A DNA stretch of 64,000 bases, from contig JARKIF010000013.1 of the NCBI GenBank assembly GCA_029378245.1, positions 682,001 to 746,000 on the forward strand, given 5' to 3'. The number at the start of each line of letters is the position of its first letter. The first letter of the stretch is position 1. The notes beneath the pieces were generated by a model, which was given only the letters and a program-made list of their open reading frames with translations, was not told where the DNA came from and ran no database searches. Below, one piece after another: positions 45,841-56,969 of this stretch. The translations under genes and the position numbers were made by a program. This stretch comes from Roridomyces roridus (lineage: Eukaryota; Basidiomycota; Agaricomycetes; Agaricales; Mycenaceae).

Positions 45841-46208
45841 TAGTTGAATATTCGGCTTCTATGGGAACAACCAGCGGCTGCAGGTACTAATCTCGACGCG
45901 TGCAGCTAGTATTCGGCTTTGATTCCCGCCGCCCCAATGGTATGTACATTTTTTTTTTTCTACGTTTGCGGCCTTCTCTAATATACACAGCCGCTCGTGC
46001 TTTCGAAGTTGTCTTGCATTGCTCTGAGTTCTCGTGCCGAAAAACTGTATCCTCCAGACCCGAGACTCGACAGCGCCGTTCGAGCACCTTGGAAGAGTTC
46101 GACATGACAGACATAACATTCATTGAAAGACATAACATAACATCCGATCCATCCATATTCACTGATACGCCCAAATTATAGAGAAACACAAGAAGCCCGG
46201 CGACGAAT
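45841..46208. other. Convergent intergenic spacer
   Basis: Lies between the 3' ends of the hydrolase and the thaumatin-like gene. It contains a short T-run near 45950 and CATAACAT repeats near 46110-46140. No gene seen. Confidence 0.5.
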
Positions 46209-47279
46209 TTAAGCAGGGGGGCAGAAGGTGACGGTATACTGGGCCTGCTTGGAGGCGAGGCAAGTCCAGAGGGCGCTCTCGGACGACTCGTCGTAGGCGT
46301 AAGCGTACGCGTTGGGGCAGGCGTTCTCTGCAAGGGAGAACAAGCATTAGTAATAGCACCGACGAAGGGAAGGGAGGGATACGCACTGAAGTACGAGTAG
46401 TCCTCGACGCCGCTGGGAGGGCAGGTGGCGGCGGTGTCGTGGATACCGGTGCAGCAGTTGGGGTTGTCGTCTGCGGACGTCATTAGAAATAAGGTGAAAG
46501 GGAGGACTGAGAACGCACTGATCCAGCCGTCGAGCGAAGTCTGGTAGCAAGCGCTCTTGCAGCCAACGGGGAAGCCGGAGGAGTCGAAAGGGCCCTTGAG
46601 ATCGCTGGGGCAGTTGGGGCCGAGGTCGACGGCGCAGCCGGGCTGGGGGCAGCCGACGTTGTTCGTAACGGAGATGCTGTATTGTTTGATGTTGAACACA
46701 GGCGCGGATGAACGAGGAGGAGGACGCACGGCAAGTTGTACCCATCGACGAACGAAACGTCGTACCAGTCGTTGACACCGTCGCCGTCGAGGTTGAATTC
46801 AGCGAGAGACGCGGGAGGGACACCGGTACCGGTGCTGCGGTCGCACTGCAGACCACCGTTGCAGCCACCGTCAAGACAGGCGGTGGGGCCGTTGTTGTTG
46901 GAGAAATCGCAGTTGCGACGGGCCCAGATGCGGCCGTCCTAATGTGCAAGAACGTCAGAGGTGGGATGGAATGAACGAGGGGAGCAGCGTACCCAGCTGC
47001 TCGGCACGTCAAACGTGACGGCGGTGAAGGCATCGGCCTGCCAGCCGGTCACTTGGCTGGGGTTTCCACCGCTGGAGGTGAAGTATGCAGGCCAAACTAA
47101 GTTTCGTTAGACGTAGGTTCACTGAAACAAAGGAAACGAAAAAACCGGTAAAGGGACATCCATTGTAGACCTATGAGCAGCGTAAGCGGGGAACGAGATG
47201 AGGAGGACGAAGGACGAACCGTCATGGAACGGGCGGCGGCGACAGAGGCCATGGCGAGGGCAACAAAGGACTTCATCAT
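46209..47279 (-). CDS. Thaumatin-like protein (GH152-type)
   Basis: Starts at 47279 (MMKSFVALAMASVAAA, signal peptide). About seven exons joined by short introns read MTVYNGCPF, WPAYFTSSGGNPSQVTGWQA, FDVPSSWDGRIWARRNCDF, CLDGGCNGGLQCD, EFNLDGDGVNDWYDVSFVDG, CAVDLGPNCP, GCKSACYQTS, NCCTGIHDTAATCPPSG, YAYDESSESALWTC and YTVTFCPPA, ending TAA at 46209-46211. The REDDD-type acidic cleft (R…E…D…D…D, seen as ARRNC, EFNLDGDG, DWYDVS, YDESS) and about 14 cysteines define the thaumatin fold. Fungal members can cleave beta-1,3-glucan and are secreted to the wall. The divergent neighbour is a GH16 glucanase, which supports a wall-glucan role for the pair. Confidence 0.92.
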
Positions 47280-48673
47280 CGTGGATCGAGAGGGGGATGC
47301 GATGGGTTCTTGTCCTTGGATAGGGTTGGCTTTTGTACCAGGTCTACGCAGCGATCAAAATTCCCCATTCGGGGCGATTGCATGGTGACAATGTGGTCGT
47401 GATCAGCCACGCGGACACCGGAACTGTTGGCCGAAGAACGTGACCGTTCTTGAAACTTGCAACCGGGGAGTTGAAATTGTATCTACTCTGATTATTCGTA
47501 CGAGGACTCCAGTCCAAGCCTGGAATCAAGGGATATCAGAGGCCATACACACCGTGCAGGTCGACGAACGTTGAACGCGACCATCGCTCGACTCGGCTCG
47601 TGATAAGGTCTGCGGTTGATCTTGATGAACGCTGTGCCCACCGTAGTACCATTCCTCAGCAGGCGTCGAGAGTGGTACCTGAATGATGGGCTGTCTCGGT
47701 CCCTCGAAGTCCGAAGGCCTCGGTAAAGTTGATTGTTGCCCGGGACGAGCCAGCTGAGAAAGGCTGAAAACTCGAAAAATTCTTCTCAATTGTCCAATGT
47801 AAATGGCAAAGTGCAGAATCCCGTCTTTGCTTCTTCCATTATAATTTGAGTTGGAAGCAAATACTATTGGAGCTGGCTAACCCGTGAACGGATCGCGAAT
47901 CCGTTGAAAAACGAGCGAGTAACACTTTGAATCATCGCAAGTCGGAGTAATCGGCCGTGATGTTTCTGTCCCCGTCGGCTGATCCGCTGATAATCTATTT
48001 GGCCGAGTCCCACATGCCGTATCGCAACTTGTCATTCTGCCTTGCCCACTCCGAGTGTGGCTCACAGGACCCCTCCCGACTGTCACAAGACACCTACTCC
48101 GAGGTCAGGATTGGGTCAGGAAGACAATGGTCTGCACAAATCAAACGGCACCGAATCCGCCGACTCGTAAGGTGTGGAGCCACACCACGCGGAGCTGGGA
48201 CACGAGATTTTCCGGTGATTGCTATCACGAGATTGTAAATCGCTGCCGCGTTTCCAGCCGCGTCGTCAGGGGGTCACACGGCCCACGCCGCGATGATCGA
48301 CCGAAATTGTCCGCGGTTGCCATTGGCATCAGTGTCATTTCACCTTCTCCGCAAACAACGACTCGACGACTCCTCCGATAAGGATGATGTCCGTCCCTGC
48401 CCGTCCGAGCCTTGGCTGGTTTTGGGCGCGGAATTCAACCAGACGTGGGCGCTCATGGCATGCCTGCCGAAGGTTTACATATTTCTCCTTCCTAAATCTC
48501 CGTACCTGCTCACATGGTATCACTCGCTCGAGCTGGTGACGGCGACCAGATGATGGTCGCATGTGTGTGCGGATTATATTTAAAGCAAGTCTCTCGGTTC
48601 GGTACTCTAAGTTCCTTCCCTCCCCTTCCTCTCCTTGTTTTCTCGTTGCCCTTCGCCGTCGTCGCATCCCACC
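47280..48673. other. Bidirectional promoter region of the thaumatin-like and GH16 genes
   Basis: The two genes diverge from this 1.4-kb spacer. No coding sequence is seen. Just before the GH16 ATG there is TATATTTAAA (around 48575) about 100 bp upstream and a C/T-rich leader. Confidence 0.5.
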
Positions 48674-50061
48674 ATGAAGGCCTCCGTCGCTGCCCAGCTC
48701 GTCTCGCTCGCTTCTGTCATCTCTACCGTCCATGCCGGGACCTACTCGCGCACGGAGAACATCGTCGGCAGCGGGTTCTACAACGCCTTCAACTTTGAAG
48801 CGATCCCGGACCCTACTGACGGCCGTGTGTCAGTCCGCCTCTTCCATTCTTCATCGCGTGTTCTGAATTCTTGCAAATCGCAGCAACTACGTCGACCAGG
48901 CCACAGCCCAGGCGCAGAACCTCACCTTCGCATCCGACAACACGTTTATCCTCCGCGCCGATTTCAAGACCGTGATCAGCGACTCTAGCCCGACCGGGCG
49001 CAACTCCGTGCGGATCCGCACCAACAACGCGTACACGACCCATGCTGCCGTGTGAGTCTCCTCACATATTTCTGTTTCACTGACTGAACATGTATATAAT
49101 TATAGGTTCGATATTGCTCACATGCCCCAGGGTTGCGGGTGAGTATTTTTTGTCATATATGCGAATTTCCCATTGACTTATGGGTGTAGCACCTGGCCCG
49201 CTGTGTACGTGGCGTTTTCTTTGCGGAATACATACAGATGTTCATCATCGTAGGTGGGAAACAAACGAGGCGGCCTGGCCCAACGGGGTGCGTCTCACGT
49301 TTCCTTTTCTTGCCGGTTGCTAATCACTGTTTTGTGTCGACAGGGTGAGGTCGATATCCTCGAAGGAGTAAACGATCAAGGTGCCGACCAGATTACTCTG
49401 CACACCGCGCCTGGTACGTGTCATCCATACAATTCTTGACGGCGTGGATCTGAACTCCCGAGTCTAGGCTGCTCGATGCCTGCCTCGCGCACCGAGACGG
49501 GTTCAGCCCTCCAATTGGACTGCAACACCCAAGTGAACGGTAACGCCGGCTGTGGAGTCAACGCAGTCGTGCCCACAAGCTTCGGGCCCACGTTCAACAA
49601 CAACGGTGGTGGTTGGTATGCGATCGAGCGCACCGACACGTTCGTCAACGTTTGGTTCTGGCCCCGCAACGGCAACGTCCCCGACGACGTGCGCTCGGGC
49701 GGTACCAGCGTGAACACGGCCAACTGGGTGCGCTCTCTCTCTCTTTGGTTATTGCAGTTCCTCAATTTGATATACCCGCAGGGCACCCCCACGGCCAACT
49801 TCCCCAACACGCAATGCAACTTCCCGCAGTTCTTCGACAGCCACAACATCATCATCAACCTCACCTTCTGCGGCGACTGGGCCGGCGCCGTCTACGGCGC
49901 TTCTGGATGTCCTTCAACTTGCAACAGTGCGTCTCGCTGCTCTCTCTCTTGCTTCAGATATCCATCTCACACCTTGACCTTGATCAGGCTACGTCGATGC
50001 GAACCCCGCTGCCTTTGTCGACGCCTACTTCCAATTCAACTCGATCAACGTCTACCAATGA
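48674..50061 (+). CDS. GH16 endo-beta-glucanase (laminarinase-like)
   Basis: Starts at 48674 with a signal peptide (MKASVAAQLVSLASVISTVHAG) and uses about eight exons, ending TGA at 50059-50061. The catalytic GH16 motif GEVDILEGVND (E-x-D-x-x-E) is present, and upstream are the typical GTWPAVWETNEAAWPNGG and RNSVRIRTNNAY. Downstream GWYAIERTD, VWFWPRNGNVP and CNFPQFFDSHNIIINLTFCGDWAG follow the family order. The protein is about 310 residues without an added binding domain. GH16 members of this type hydrolyse beta-1,3 or mixed-linkage glucan in or on the cell wall. The frame is intact. Confidence 0.92.
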
Positions 50062-51314
50062 GGGAAGGATCGTAATAATTTTTTTTTTGAGTGGAACCAC
50101 TGGTTATTTACTTATTTATTTACTATATCTGCTATCGATCCTTGCATGTAATCAACTAACACGGTCTTTTCTTGCATCGAGTCTAGAATGTTTGAAGTTG
50201 GAACGCGCATTGATGCCAATTTCGAACCACCCGTGACGGCGCCAGTTCGAATCTGGGTCTTGTCATATGGAATTGCGTTCTTGGTTTTCCTTTTTCTCGG
50301 CCAATCGTGATAGAAGCAAAAACCGAAAGAGGCAACATTTATTAACAGACCCAGGTTCGAACTGGCGTCGTGACTCGTCACGGTGCTGGCTTGCAAACAG
50401 ACCTCCAAGTCAGGCTCGTTTCTGCTCTTCTCGTATCCACTGCATTGAATTTCACCCATAAAAAGGATGGAACGGCCATACCCGCGGAAAGCTTGCAGCG
50501 CGAAGGGCGAGAATCCAGCCCTTCGCTAGGGTACAATAGCGCGAGCAAAAATCTACGCCAAGTAGACGTAAGTAAGTGCTAGTTAACTTGAGTCTTGAAG
50601 ACTCTAAGAATCTAAGAACAAGCACGGGAGCGTCGGAGTTGATTATAAACATTCCAAGAAGTAGCTACTCACAAGAAATCACCGGTGAAAGACAAGTCGG
50701 TTCTGAGAGCACTTGATTCCAGTTGTGATGTATAGTGGTTTTTTTTTTCCCGGACGGAGGCGCACAAGAAATTCAAGTAGCTAGGTTACTCGTTCTCAAC
50801 CTCGCCCTGAGCGGGGGATCCTTTCGCAAGTCCTGAAGCCAAATTCGTTTGACCGTACCAATTTACCAGTGTTGAGGACGCCAACTCGGTTCTGGGTGGA
50901 CCAGGGTAGGAGCATACCGTGCTTTTTATAAACATTGGCGGTTCCCTTCTTCTGCGATGCGCGAATACGCAATCAGGATGCGGATGTGAAAATCAGAAGG
51001 CTCGAGATGGCCGAGCTCCCAGTTCGAACCTGGGCTCGGTTCTGTTATGGCAAGCCGCGTGGTCTTTTTGTCACGTTGAACGTCCAGGATCGAATGTCAT
51101 CCAGAAGATCAGCTCAGGCCCGCGACGAGAGTTGAAGCTGGTGAGTTCTGCACCCAATCATGCTCATGCTGTTTAGTACCACTTTCAGTTCGTCCGCGGC
51201 CACTAGCATTCCATCGGATCCGAAAGACCCCGGCCTCCCATTGATCAAGACGTCTTATTACCGGGATTGTTGACGCGTGTTTCGAGCTTCCTTTGTTCTT
51301 TTCTTCCTCCCACC
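50062..51314. other. Repeat-rich spacer
   Basis: Contains T-arm-like motifs at 50242-50257 (plus), 50350-50365 (minus) and 51019-51034 (plus), and the left copy of the inverted ~350-bp repeat. No protein gene. Confidence 0.6.
50341..50682 (+). repeat. ~350-bp repeat, left copy (inverted relative to 52950-53314)
   Basis: Matches the reverse complement of 52950-53314 over most of its length. Shared blocks include AACAGACCCAG, CACGGTGCTGGCTTGCAA, TATCCACTGCATTGAATTTC, AATCTACGCCAAGTAG, TTAACTTGAGTCTTGAAGAC and CATTCCAAGAAGTAGCTACT. One end carries a T-arm-like motif. Confidence 0.85.
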
Positions 51315-52930
51315 ATGATCTGCCTCCAGCCACGATACGAGTTGATGGCCAAGAACCTGGAGACCACGCACAGAGGCTATCTGCAGGCCGAGTGGGACCG
51401 CATAAAAGGCCAACCTGGCACCCCTCGTTTCCAGGTCATGATGACCAAAGGCACTGGAATCGGTCCTGGAAAGCAGTGCTCTTTCACTGCGTGCTCGAAG
51501 CCCGTGGCCGAGCACAAGGTCCGGTTTTTCGTCACCGTCTCTAATAGCTGTGTTCCTCACTCAGAGTGATACAGGGAAAGGTCTGCGGAGCGTGCAGGGT
51601 AGTCATCTATTGCTCGGAGGCGTGTCAGAAAGAGATGTGGTGGGAACACAAGAACTCGTGCGCGGCGTCAAAGGTCAGTGGCTCCTCGCTCTACTGCGAG
51701 GTTCTCATCGCAATCACCAGCGTGACGGAGAGCTGGTTCCGGGATACCAGGCCGTTGTCGAGCAATTCCCATGGACCAAGGCATACGACATGGACGACGA
51801 CTTCCATACTGAGCTCATCCTCGTCCAGCATGGTCTTCTGAGCATGGACCGCGAGCAAGTCGGATATTGGGCAAAGGGAGTGAGGGGAAACGAGCAGATG
51901 GGGACCGTGGATGCACTTCGAGCTCCGTGGCGTGTGCTCAGTGAGGAGGAAGGATGGCGGCTTCCCAAGGACCATATTCCCTCGCTTGTCCGTCTGCATG
52001 AACCCGATGCGGTGTGTCCCACCTTCCCGCCGACCTTTGGAGAGTCCTGGACGAGCTACTACGAATGGCGCGGACTTCCCATCGACTCGATCGCGGCGCT
52101 CTTGCTGCATTGGCCTTTGGCTGTCAACGCGTGTCTGAAGGAGCTCGGGTTCGTTTCTGTTGCCGAGGAGAGGAGGAAGTTGACTGTTTTCTACCTGGGT
52201 GCGAGGGTGCTTCGTATTTTGTTTCACACTTTCGTTCACTCACATCAAGCCTTCCAAGGACGAGATTACCTTTATACCCATGTGCGCTTACTCTCATTTT
52301 TCTCCCCTTTCATCCGACTCCTTGATCTCTCAGATTCGGCGAACTCGCACTACTCTTCCCCAACAACCTCGTGTACACGAGTCCCACACGGTGCGGCGCT
52401 GGCCCCGTCCGCGTTTTTCTTGATTCCAAGTCCGAGTACTACCGCCCTTCTCGCAACACATCCGAACATCCCGACGCGCTCGTCGCGTTGAACGCGGGGC
52501 TGGGCAGCTTCCGGTCCTGGATGCCTGTCATTGTCCTCGCGGCGGAGTTCAGTATCCCGTTTGCGGTGACGGATTATAGCGAGAGTTGTGCGGTGCAGCT
52601 GCGGTTGGATGTGATGGAGTAGGTGTTGATGAATCCGGGGATAGTGCGCCGACGAAGAAGCCTGGGGCCAAGGAATATTACGTGCGTTTTTTTTCTTCTT
52701 CAGCTGAATTCAACTAATTTTATTCTTTCTAGTCGCAGATGGTGGACATACTGAGGGAGATACACGTCGTGGACGTGGACCGGACGTGTACAGCGTTGAG
52801 GAAGGCGCGCAGTCGAACTATGAAATTCAACGCGTTCATGTATCCTGAGATGCGGCCTCATGGTGGGTGTCTGTTCCCTGGAGCGGGTAATCGCTGTATT
52901 CAAGTTGTGGTATCAGGCCGCGTGGTGTAG
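51315..52930 (+). CDS. MYND zinc-finger protein, MSS51-like C-terminal region
   Basis: Starts at 51315 (MICLQPRYELMAKNLE). Exons 1-2 form a MYND zinc finger (CSFTAC…VCGACRVVIYCSEACQKEMWWEHKNSC). A third exon gives the conserved middle (SWTSYYEWRGLPIDSIAALLLHWPLAVNACLKELG), then short exons PSKDEITFIPM and FGELALLFPNNLVYTSPTRCG. Near 52618 the frame reading LDVME meets TAG, while the continuing sequence (DESGDSAPTKKPGAKEYY, then SQMVDILREIHVV and KFNAFMYPEMRPHGG) is in another frame; a one-base loss there would explain it. The end is TAG at 52928-52930. MYND domains bind proline-rich partners; fungal members include Mss51-type translation regulators, but the role here is not known. Treat the C-terminal part as interrupted. 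Confidence 0.7.
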
Positions 52931-55095
52931 ACCTCGGATGGATGGAGATTTCTTGTGAGTAGCTACTTCTTGGAATGTTTATAATCAACTCCAGTCGATT
53001 CTCGACGCTCCCGGGCTTGTTCTTAGAGTCTTCAAGACTCAAGTTAACTAGTACCCACTTACGCCTACTTGGCGTAGATTTTCTCTCGCGCCATGGTACC
53101 CTGGGGTGCGAAGGGCTGGATTCTCGCTCTTCGCGCGCTCCAACTCCAAGTGCACAGTGCCAAGCGTTCTATCCATTTCATAGGTGAAATTCAATGCAGT
53201 GGATACGAGGTGCGAGGCACACACCACAGCAGAGAAGAGCCTGAATTTGACGCCTGCTTGCAAGCCAGCACCGTGACGAGTCCGACGACGCCAGTTCGAA
53301 TCTGGGTCTGTTAAATGGATATTCTTTCTGTCGGTTTACATAATACTTCTATTCGTTTTTGCCTGCATCTGTACTTTGAGATCGCCGATCGTCGGGGATG
53401 CAGACAAACAGTTCGAGCCCGAAGAACGCCGCTTGAGCTCATTTCTGCACCTGGTCCCAGTTCAATTCTGGTCCGTGGTCATTGCGTGTCTGCTGAAATC
53501 AATTTTTTTTTGGTCCTCTCTCCCAACGGTGGCGCACAAGCAATGCGAATGCCGAAGTTCCTCAAGCTGAGCACTCAGCGCCAACCTCTAAACTAGTTGT
53601 CCCCACGCAATCATTTCAAGTCCAGAATGCCAATGCATTTAGTAATATAACCGTCATGCATGTACCTTGGCCATGGTGTACACACCAAGCTGTATGACAC
53701 CAGTTCGAATCTGGGCCACGTACGCCGGGCTTCGCGGTGATTGGTCATGACCTCTTGAGCCTTTTTTTGGGACCTATCATGGGAACATAAGTTCTCACTC
53801 CCGAAAATCTGCGGACAGGCCTGTGCGGAGTCCAGACTCAGTCACCAGTTCGAATCTGGGCTCGACCGTAGGGACCCCGGACGGCGTTATCCTCTTTTTG
53901 ATCGCTTGTCAAGTTGGAAGAGTTGTTTTTCTATCTCCCGCCACCTGCAAGCTCGAAGGACCTCATCCAAGCGTGCATTTTGGATGGCATTTTCCCCCGA
54001 CGGGGCATAAGAAATCAAGTACCTAGGGTACTTGTGCTCAGCTCCAGCTCCACCTTGGTATCGACGGGATCCTTTCAAGACCTGACAGCCAACGTATGTA
54101 TGGAGCGGTCAATGGATGTACACAAGTATCTTGGTCACTGTGGGGCACCCAAACCAAGTCGTCGACGCCAGTTCGATTCTGGGCTACATCGGGCTTCACG
54201 GTGGTGGCCCTCTTGATCGGCATTTTGTTTTGTTTTGTTTGGAAAATATGAGCATCGAGCCATGGGCAACACAGCCAAGAAGTTGCTCACTACTCTCGAA
54301 ATATGCGAACAAGGCGAAGTTCCAAGTCCACATCCAGTTGACGATCAAAGGCAAGGAACAACCGGCCTTGGATTCAAGCCACTACCAAGTTCCAACACGC
54401 ACGCTGTTATCAAGTTAGGCACCAGTTCGAATCTGGGCTCGGCCGTAATTGGGCCGTAAAAAGAGGTTATCGTGATTTTTTTTGGAGAATTCTTTCTCCA
54501 TTGGCAATGGAACCGCTCCATGGGCATAGAAATCCTAAGCACCATAATCGATAACCCAACTCTGCACTCTGCTTTGTCACTCTGCCTCATCCCCCCTTTC
54601 CCGCGCCATTCATCTTCAAAGATTGAAGTCCAACATGAGCAGCAGACCGAATGCTGCCAGCTTTGCGCCAGACCAAATTTCACGACGCCAGTTCGATTCT
54701 GGGTCTTGGTCATGAGGCGTCTAACTGCATATTTTTTTCCCGCCGGATTATTTAGGGTTCGTTGTGGGATCCTCAGATCTATTTCCCATGCGAATGGGAT
54801 TGTTCCAGTGTTCGATGCAGAATAAACAGTCGACCCAAGGTGAAGAACTACCGACCTTGACTTCCAGCCAGGCTACCAAGCACCTCGTGCTCAAGACCGA
54901 GCTCCCCAGTTCGAATCTGGCTTCGGTCCTCTGCGGTCGGCCTGTTCCATTCTTTTTCTCCAAACAAGTCCAAGGTCGAAGGGAATCCACAAGCAAATCG
55001 AAAGCGTTAAAATGTACATAAAATAGTCGTACAAAAACTCATAAATCGCTGGCCGAAGACAAAAGGCGCAACCACATCCACACCCACATACGCAC
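52931..55095. other. Gene-free repeat region
   Basis: Apart from the inverted repeat copy it contains most of the T-arm-like units, with long T-runs (for example 53506-53514, 53762-53768, 54476-54483 and 54731-54737). No coding gene is supported. Confidence 0.6.
52950..53314 (-). repeat. ~350-bp repeat, right copy (inverted relative to 50341-50682)
   Basis: Inverted partner of the left copy, starting about 20 bp after the MYND gene's stop codon. It has an extra segment near 53200-53230 compared with the left copy, and ends with the T-arm-like motif at 53291-53306. Confidence 0.85.
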
Positions 55096-56969
55096 TCAAA
55101 CCTTCTCATCCTCCCTCACACTCCCCTCATTACTCCTCTTGACATCCGCACCACCATGCATACCCAAAGCATCCTCCGTAGCCCTAATATGCGCATCCCT
55201 CTCCTCCTGCGTCTTGGATCCAAAGATGACATCCATATCCTCGAGCGAGCGGCCCTTGGTCTCGGGTATGAGGAGCGAGAAGGTGGCCATGGCGCCGACG
55301 TTGATGGTAGCGAACATCAAGAACATCTTGTATCCCAGGGCGTTGACCATCCGCGTGCCTTCGTAGGAGACGACAAAGTCTGTGGTCCGAGATCAATGAT
55401 GGTGCACACAGGCCGAGAGGAAACACGTACTCCACAACCACTGCGATCCACTAGCGACGGCCATCCCATAATGCCTCGTCCTCGTCGGGAAGATATCCGC
55501 GCTATACACCCACGGCAACGGACCCCACCCCATACTATAAAAGCACACATACAAATACAGCATCGCCGCCATAGCCTTGCTACTCGGGGCCGGGGGCGGG
55601 ATCTGATCCGCCGGCGTCGACGAAGATACAGCGGGGGGAGGGACAGTCTTGAGGAGCGCGCCGATGATGAAGAAGAACGTGCCCATGCCCATGGCTGAGA
55701 TGAACAGGGACCAACGACGCCCGAGCGAGTCGACGAAGAGTGTCACGAAGATGGTCGTGGCGACTACTTTGACGACACCGTAGATGCCGGAGGCGAGTAG
55801 CGAGTTTTTGGTACCGACGAATCCGAGGGAGGCGAAGATCTGTGGGGCGTAGTATCCGACGGTGTTTTGTCCGCCCCATTGTTGGAGGAAGAAGATGAAG
55901 AACGCGATCAGGAAGCTGTTGTTGTGATGTGTGAGTTGAATGTGCGGAGGGGGGGAGAGTAAGGGACGCACCGGACCAAGTTACCCTTGCCAAGGAACGC
56001 CTCGCGTAAGCCCAAACCCACACGAGCTTCCCTCTCCTCTGCGATGGCAGCCTCGATCTCGGCGAGCTCGTGGATGACGCTCTCGTCGGTGGGTGGTAGT
56101 CGGCGAAGGTAAGCGAGCACCGCGAGTGCTTCTTCATTTCGGTTCTTTGATGCGAGGTATCGGGGGGATTCCTGTGCGGCGGAGAGTTAGTTCGGCGTTG
56201 AGGGGCACTGTGGGAGGGTGTGGCACGCACTTTGACCGTAAAGAGCCCGATGAGCATTAGGCCCGCGGGGACGAGCTGGAACCCAAAGGGGATACGCCAG
56301 ACGTTGGGCGTTTTGGCGATGCTGGGGTTGAGGGAAATCCCGTCTACGATGCCCTCAGCCTCTGTGCAGAACGAAAAAAGAAACACTGCGACGCACAGTT
56401 GATAAAGTACGAGATCATGACGCCCACAGCGACGGTGATCTGGAAGAGCCCCGTTATCCGCCCACGAGCCTCCTTGGGAGCGCACTCGGATACAAAGGCA
56501 GGAGCGACAGCACTAATAGCGCCGATGCCAACGCCGGAAATGACACGACCGGCATAGATCATAGCCAACCCGGTCCCAGGGTCCTTCGCAGCGGTGGTCA
56601 GCGCTGCACCGACGCTGAAGATGAGGGTGAAGATGATGAGCGTCCACCGCCGGCCGATGGCGGCGGACATGGGGGCGCTGCCGAGGGCGCCGAAGAAGGC
56701 GCCAGCTTGGAGCACCGAGACGATGTTGGACGTTATCGCAGCGACCTTGTCCTTGATGGGATTGCCCTTGTCGTCGAGGAAGCCAAAGTGCTGGCGAAAG
56801 TACGTCTGGGCGACGACACTCCCAGCGACCCCAGTGTCGTAGCCGAAGAGCACGATACCCTGACAAAGAGGGTGAGTCGGGGGGCAGAGAGGAGAGACGG
56901 AGACTGTCTGACCCAATAAACAACAAAGGCAAGCCAATAAACACGGAACGAGGAAGCTCGTGGGGACAT
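55096..56969 (-). CDS. MFS sugar transporter
   Basis: Exon 1 starts at 56969 (MSPRASSFRVYWLAFVVYW) and joins across GTCAGA…CAG to GIVLFGYDTGVAGSVV. Further exons carry the sugar-porter signature elements: IGRRWTLII, AGRVISGVGIGAISAVAPAFVSECAPKEARGRITGLFQ, ESPRYLASKNR, QQWGGQNTVGYYAPQIF, VDSLGRRWSLF, and the C-terminal PETKGRSLEDMDVIFG; the stop is at 55096-55098. Twelve helices fit the length of about 520 residues. It would be a plasma-membrane proton symporter for a sugar or related polyol/acid; substrate is not predictable. The GT-AG introns I could follow keep frame. Confidence 0.9.

Larger units (their letters stand above)
50242..54928. repeat. Dispersed tRNA T-arm-like motifs followed by T-runs (about 11 copies)
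   Basis: CCAG-TTCGAAT-CTGG or close variants at 50242, 50350 (minus), 51019, 53291, 53457, 53700, 53845, 54168, 54422, 54688 and 54906. The 4-5 bp stem with 7-nt TTCRANY loop is the T-arm/B-box pattern of tRNA genes. Nine of the plus-strand copies are followed by a T-run after about 28-47 nt. Copies at 53700 and 54168 share downstream GGGCTTC-CGGTG sequence, and those at 53845 and 54422 share CTCG-CCGTA, so the units are related beyond the motif. No full tRNA cloverleaf was found for any. Confidence 0.65.

Noticed and set aside
54895..54930. Possible tRNA at the longest T-arm palindrome
   Set aside because: The outer stem pairs directly next to the T-arm, which is not tRNA geometry. Kept only as part of the motif family.
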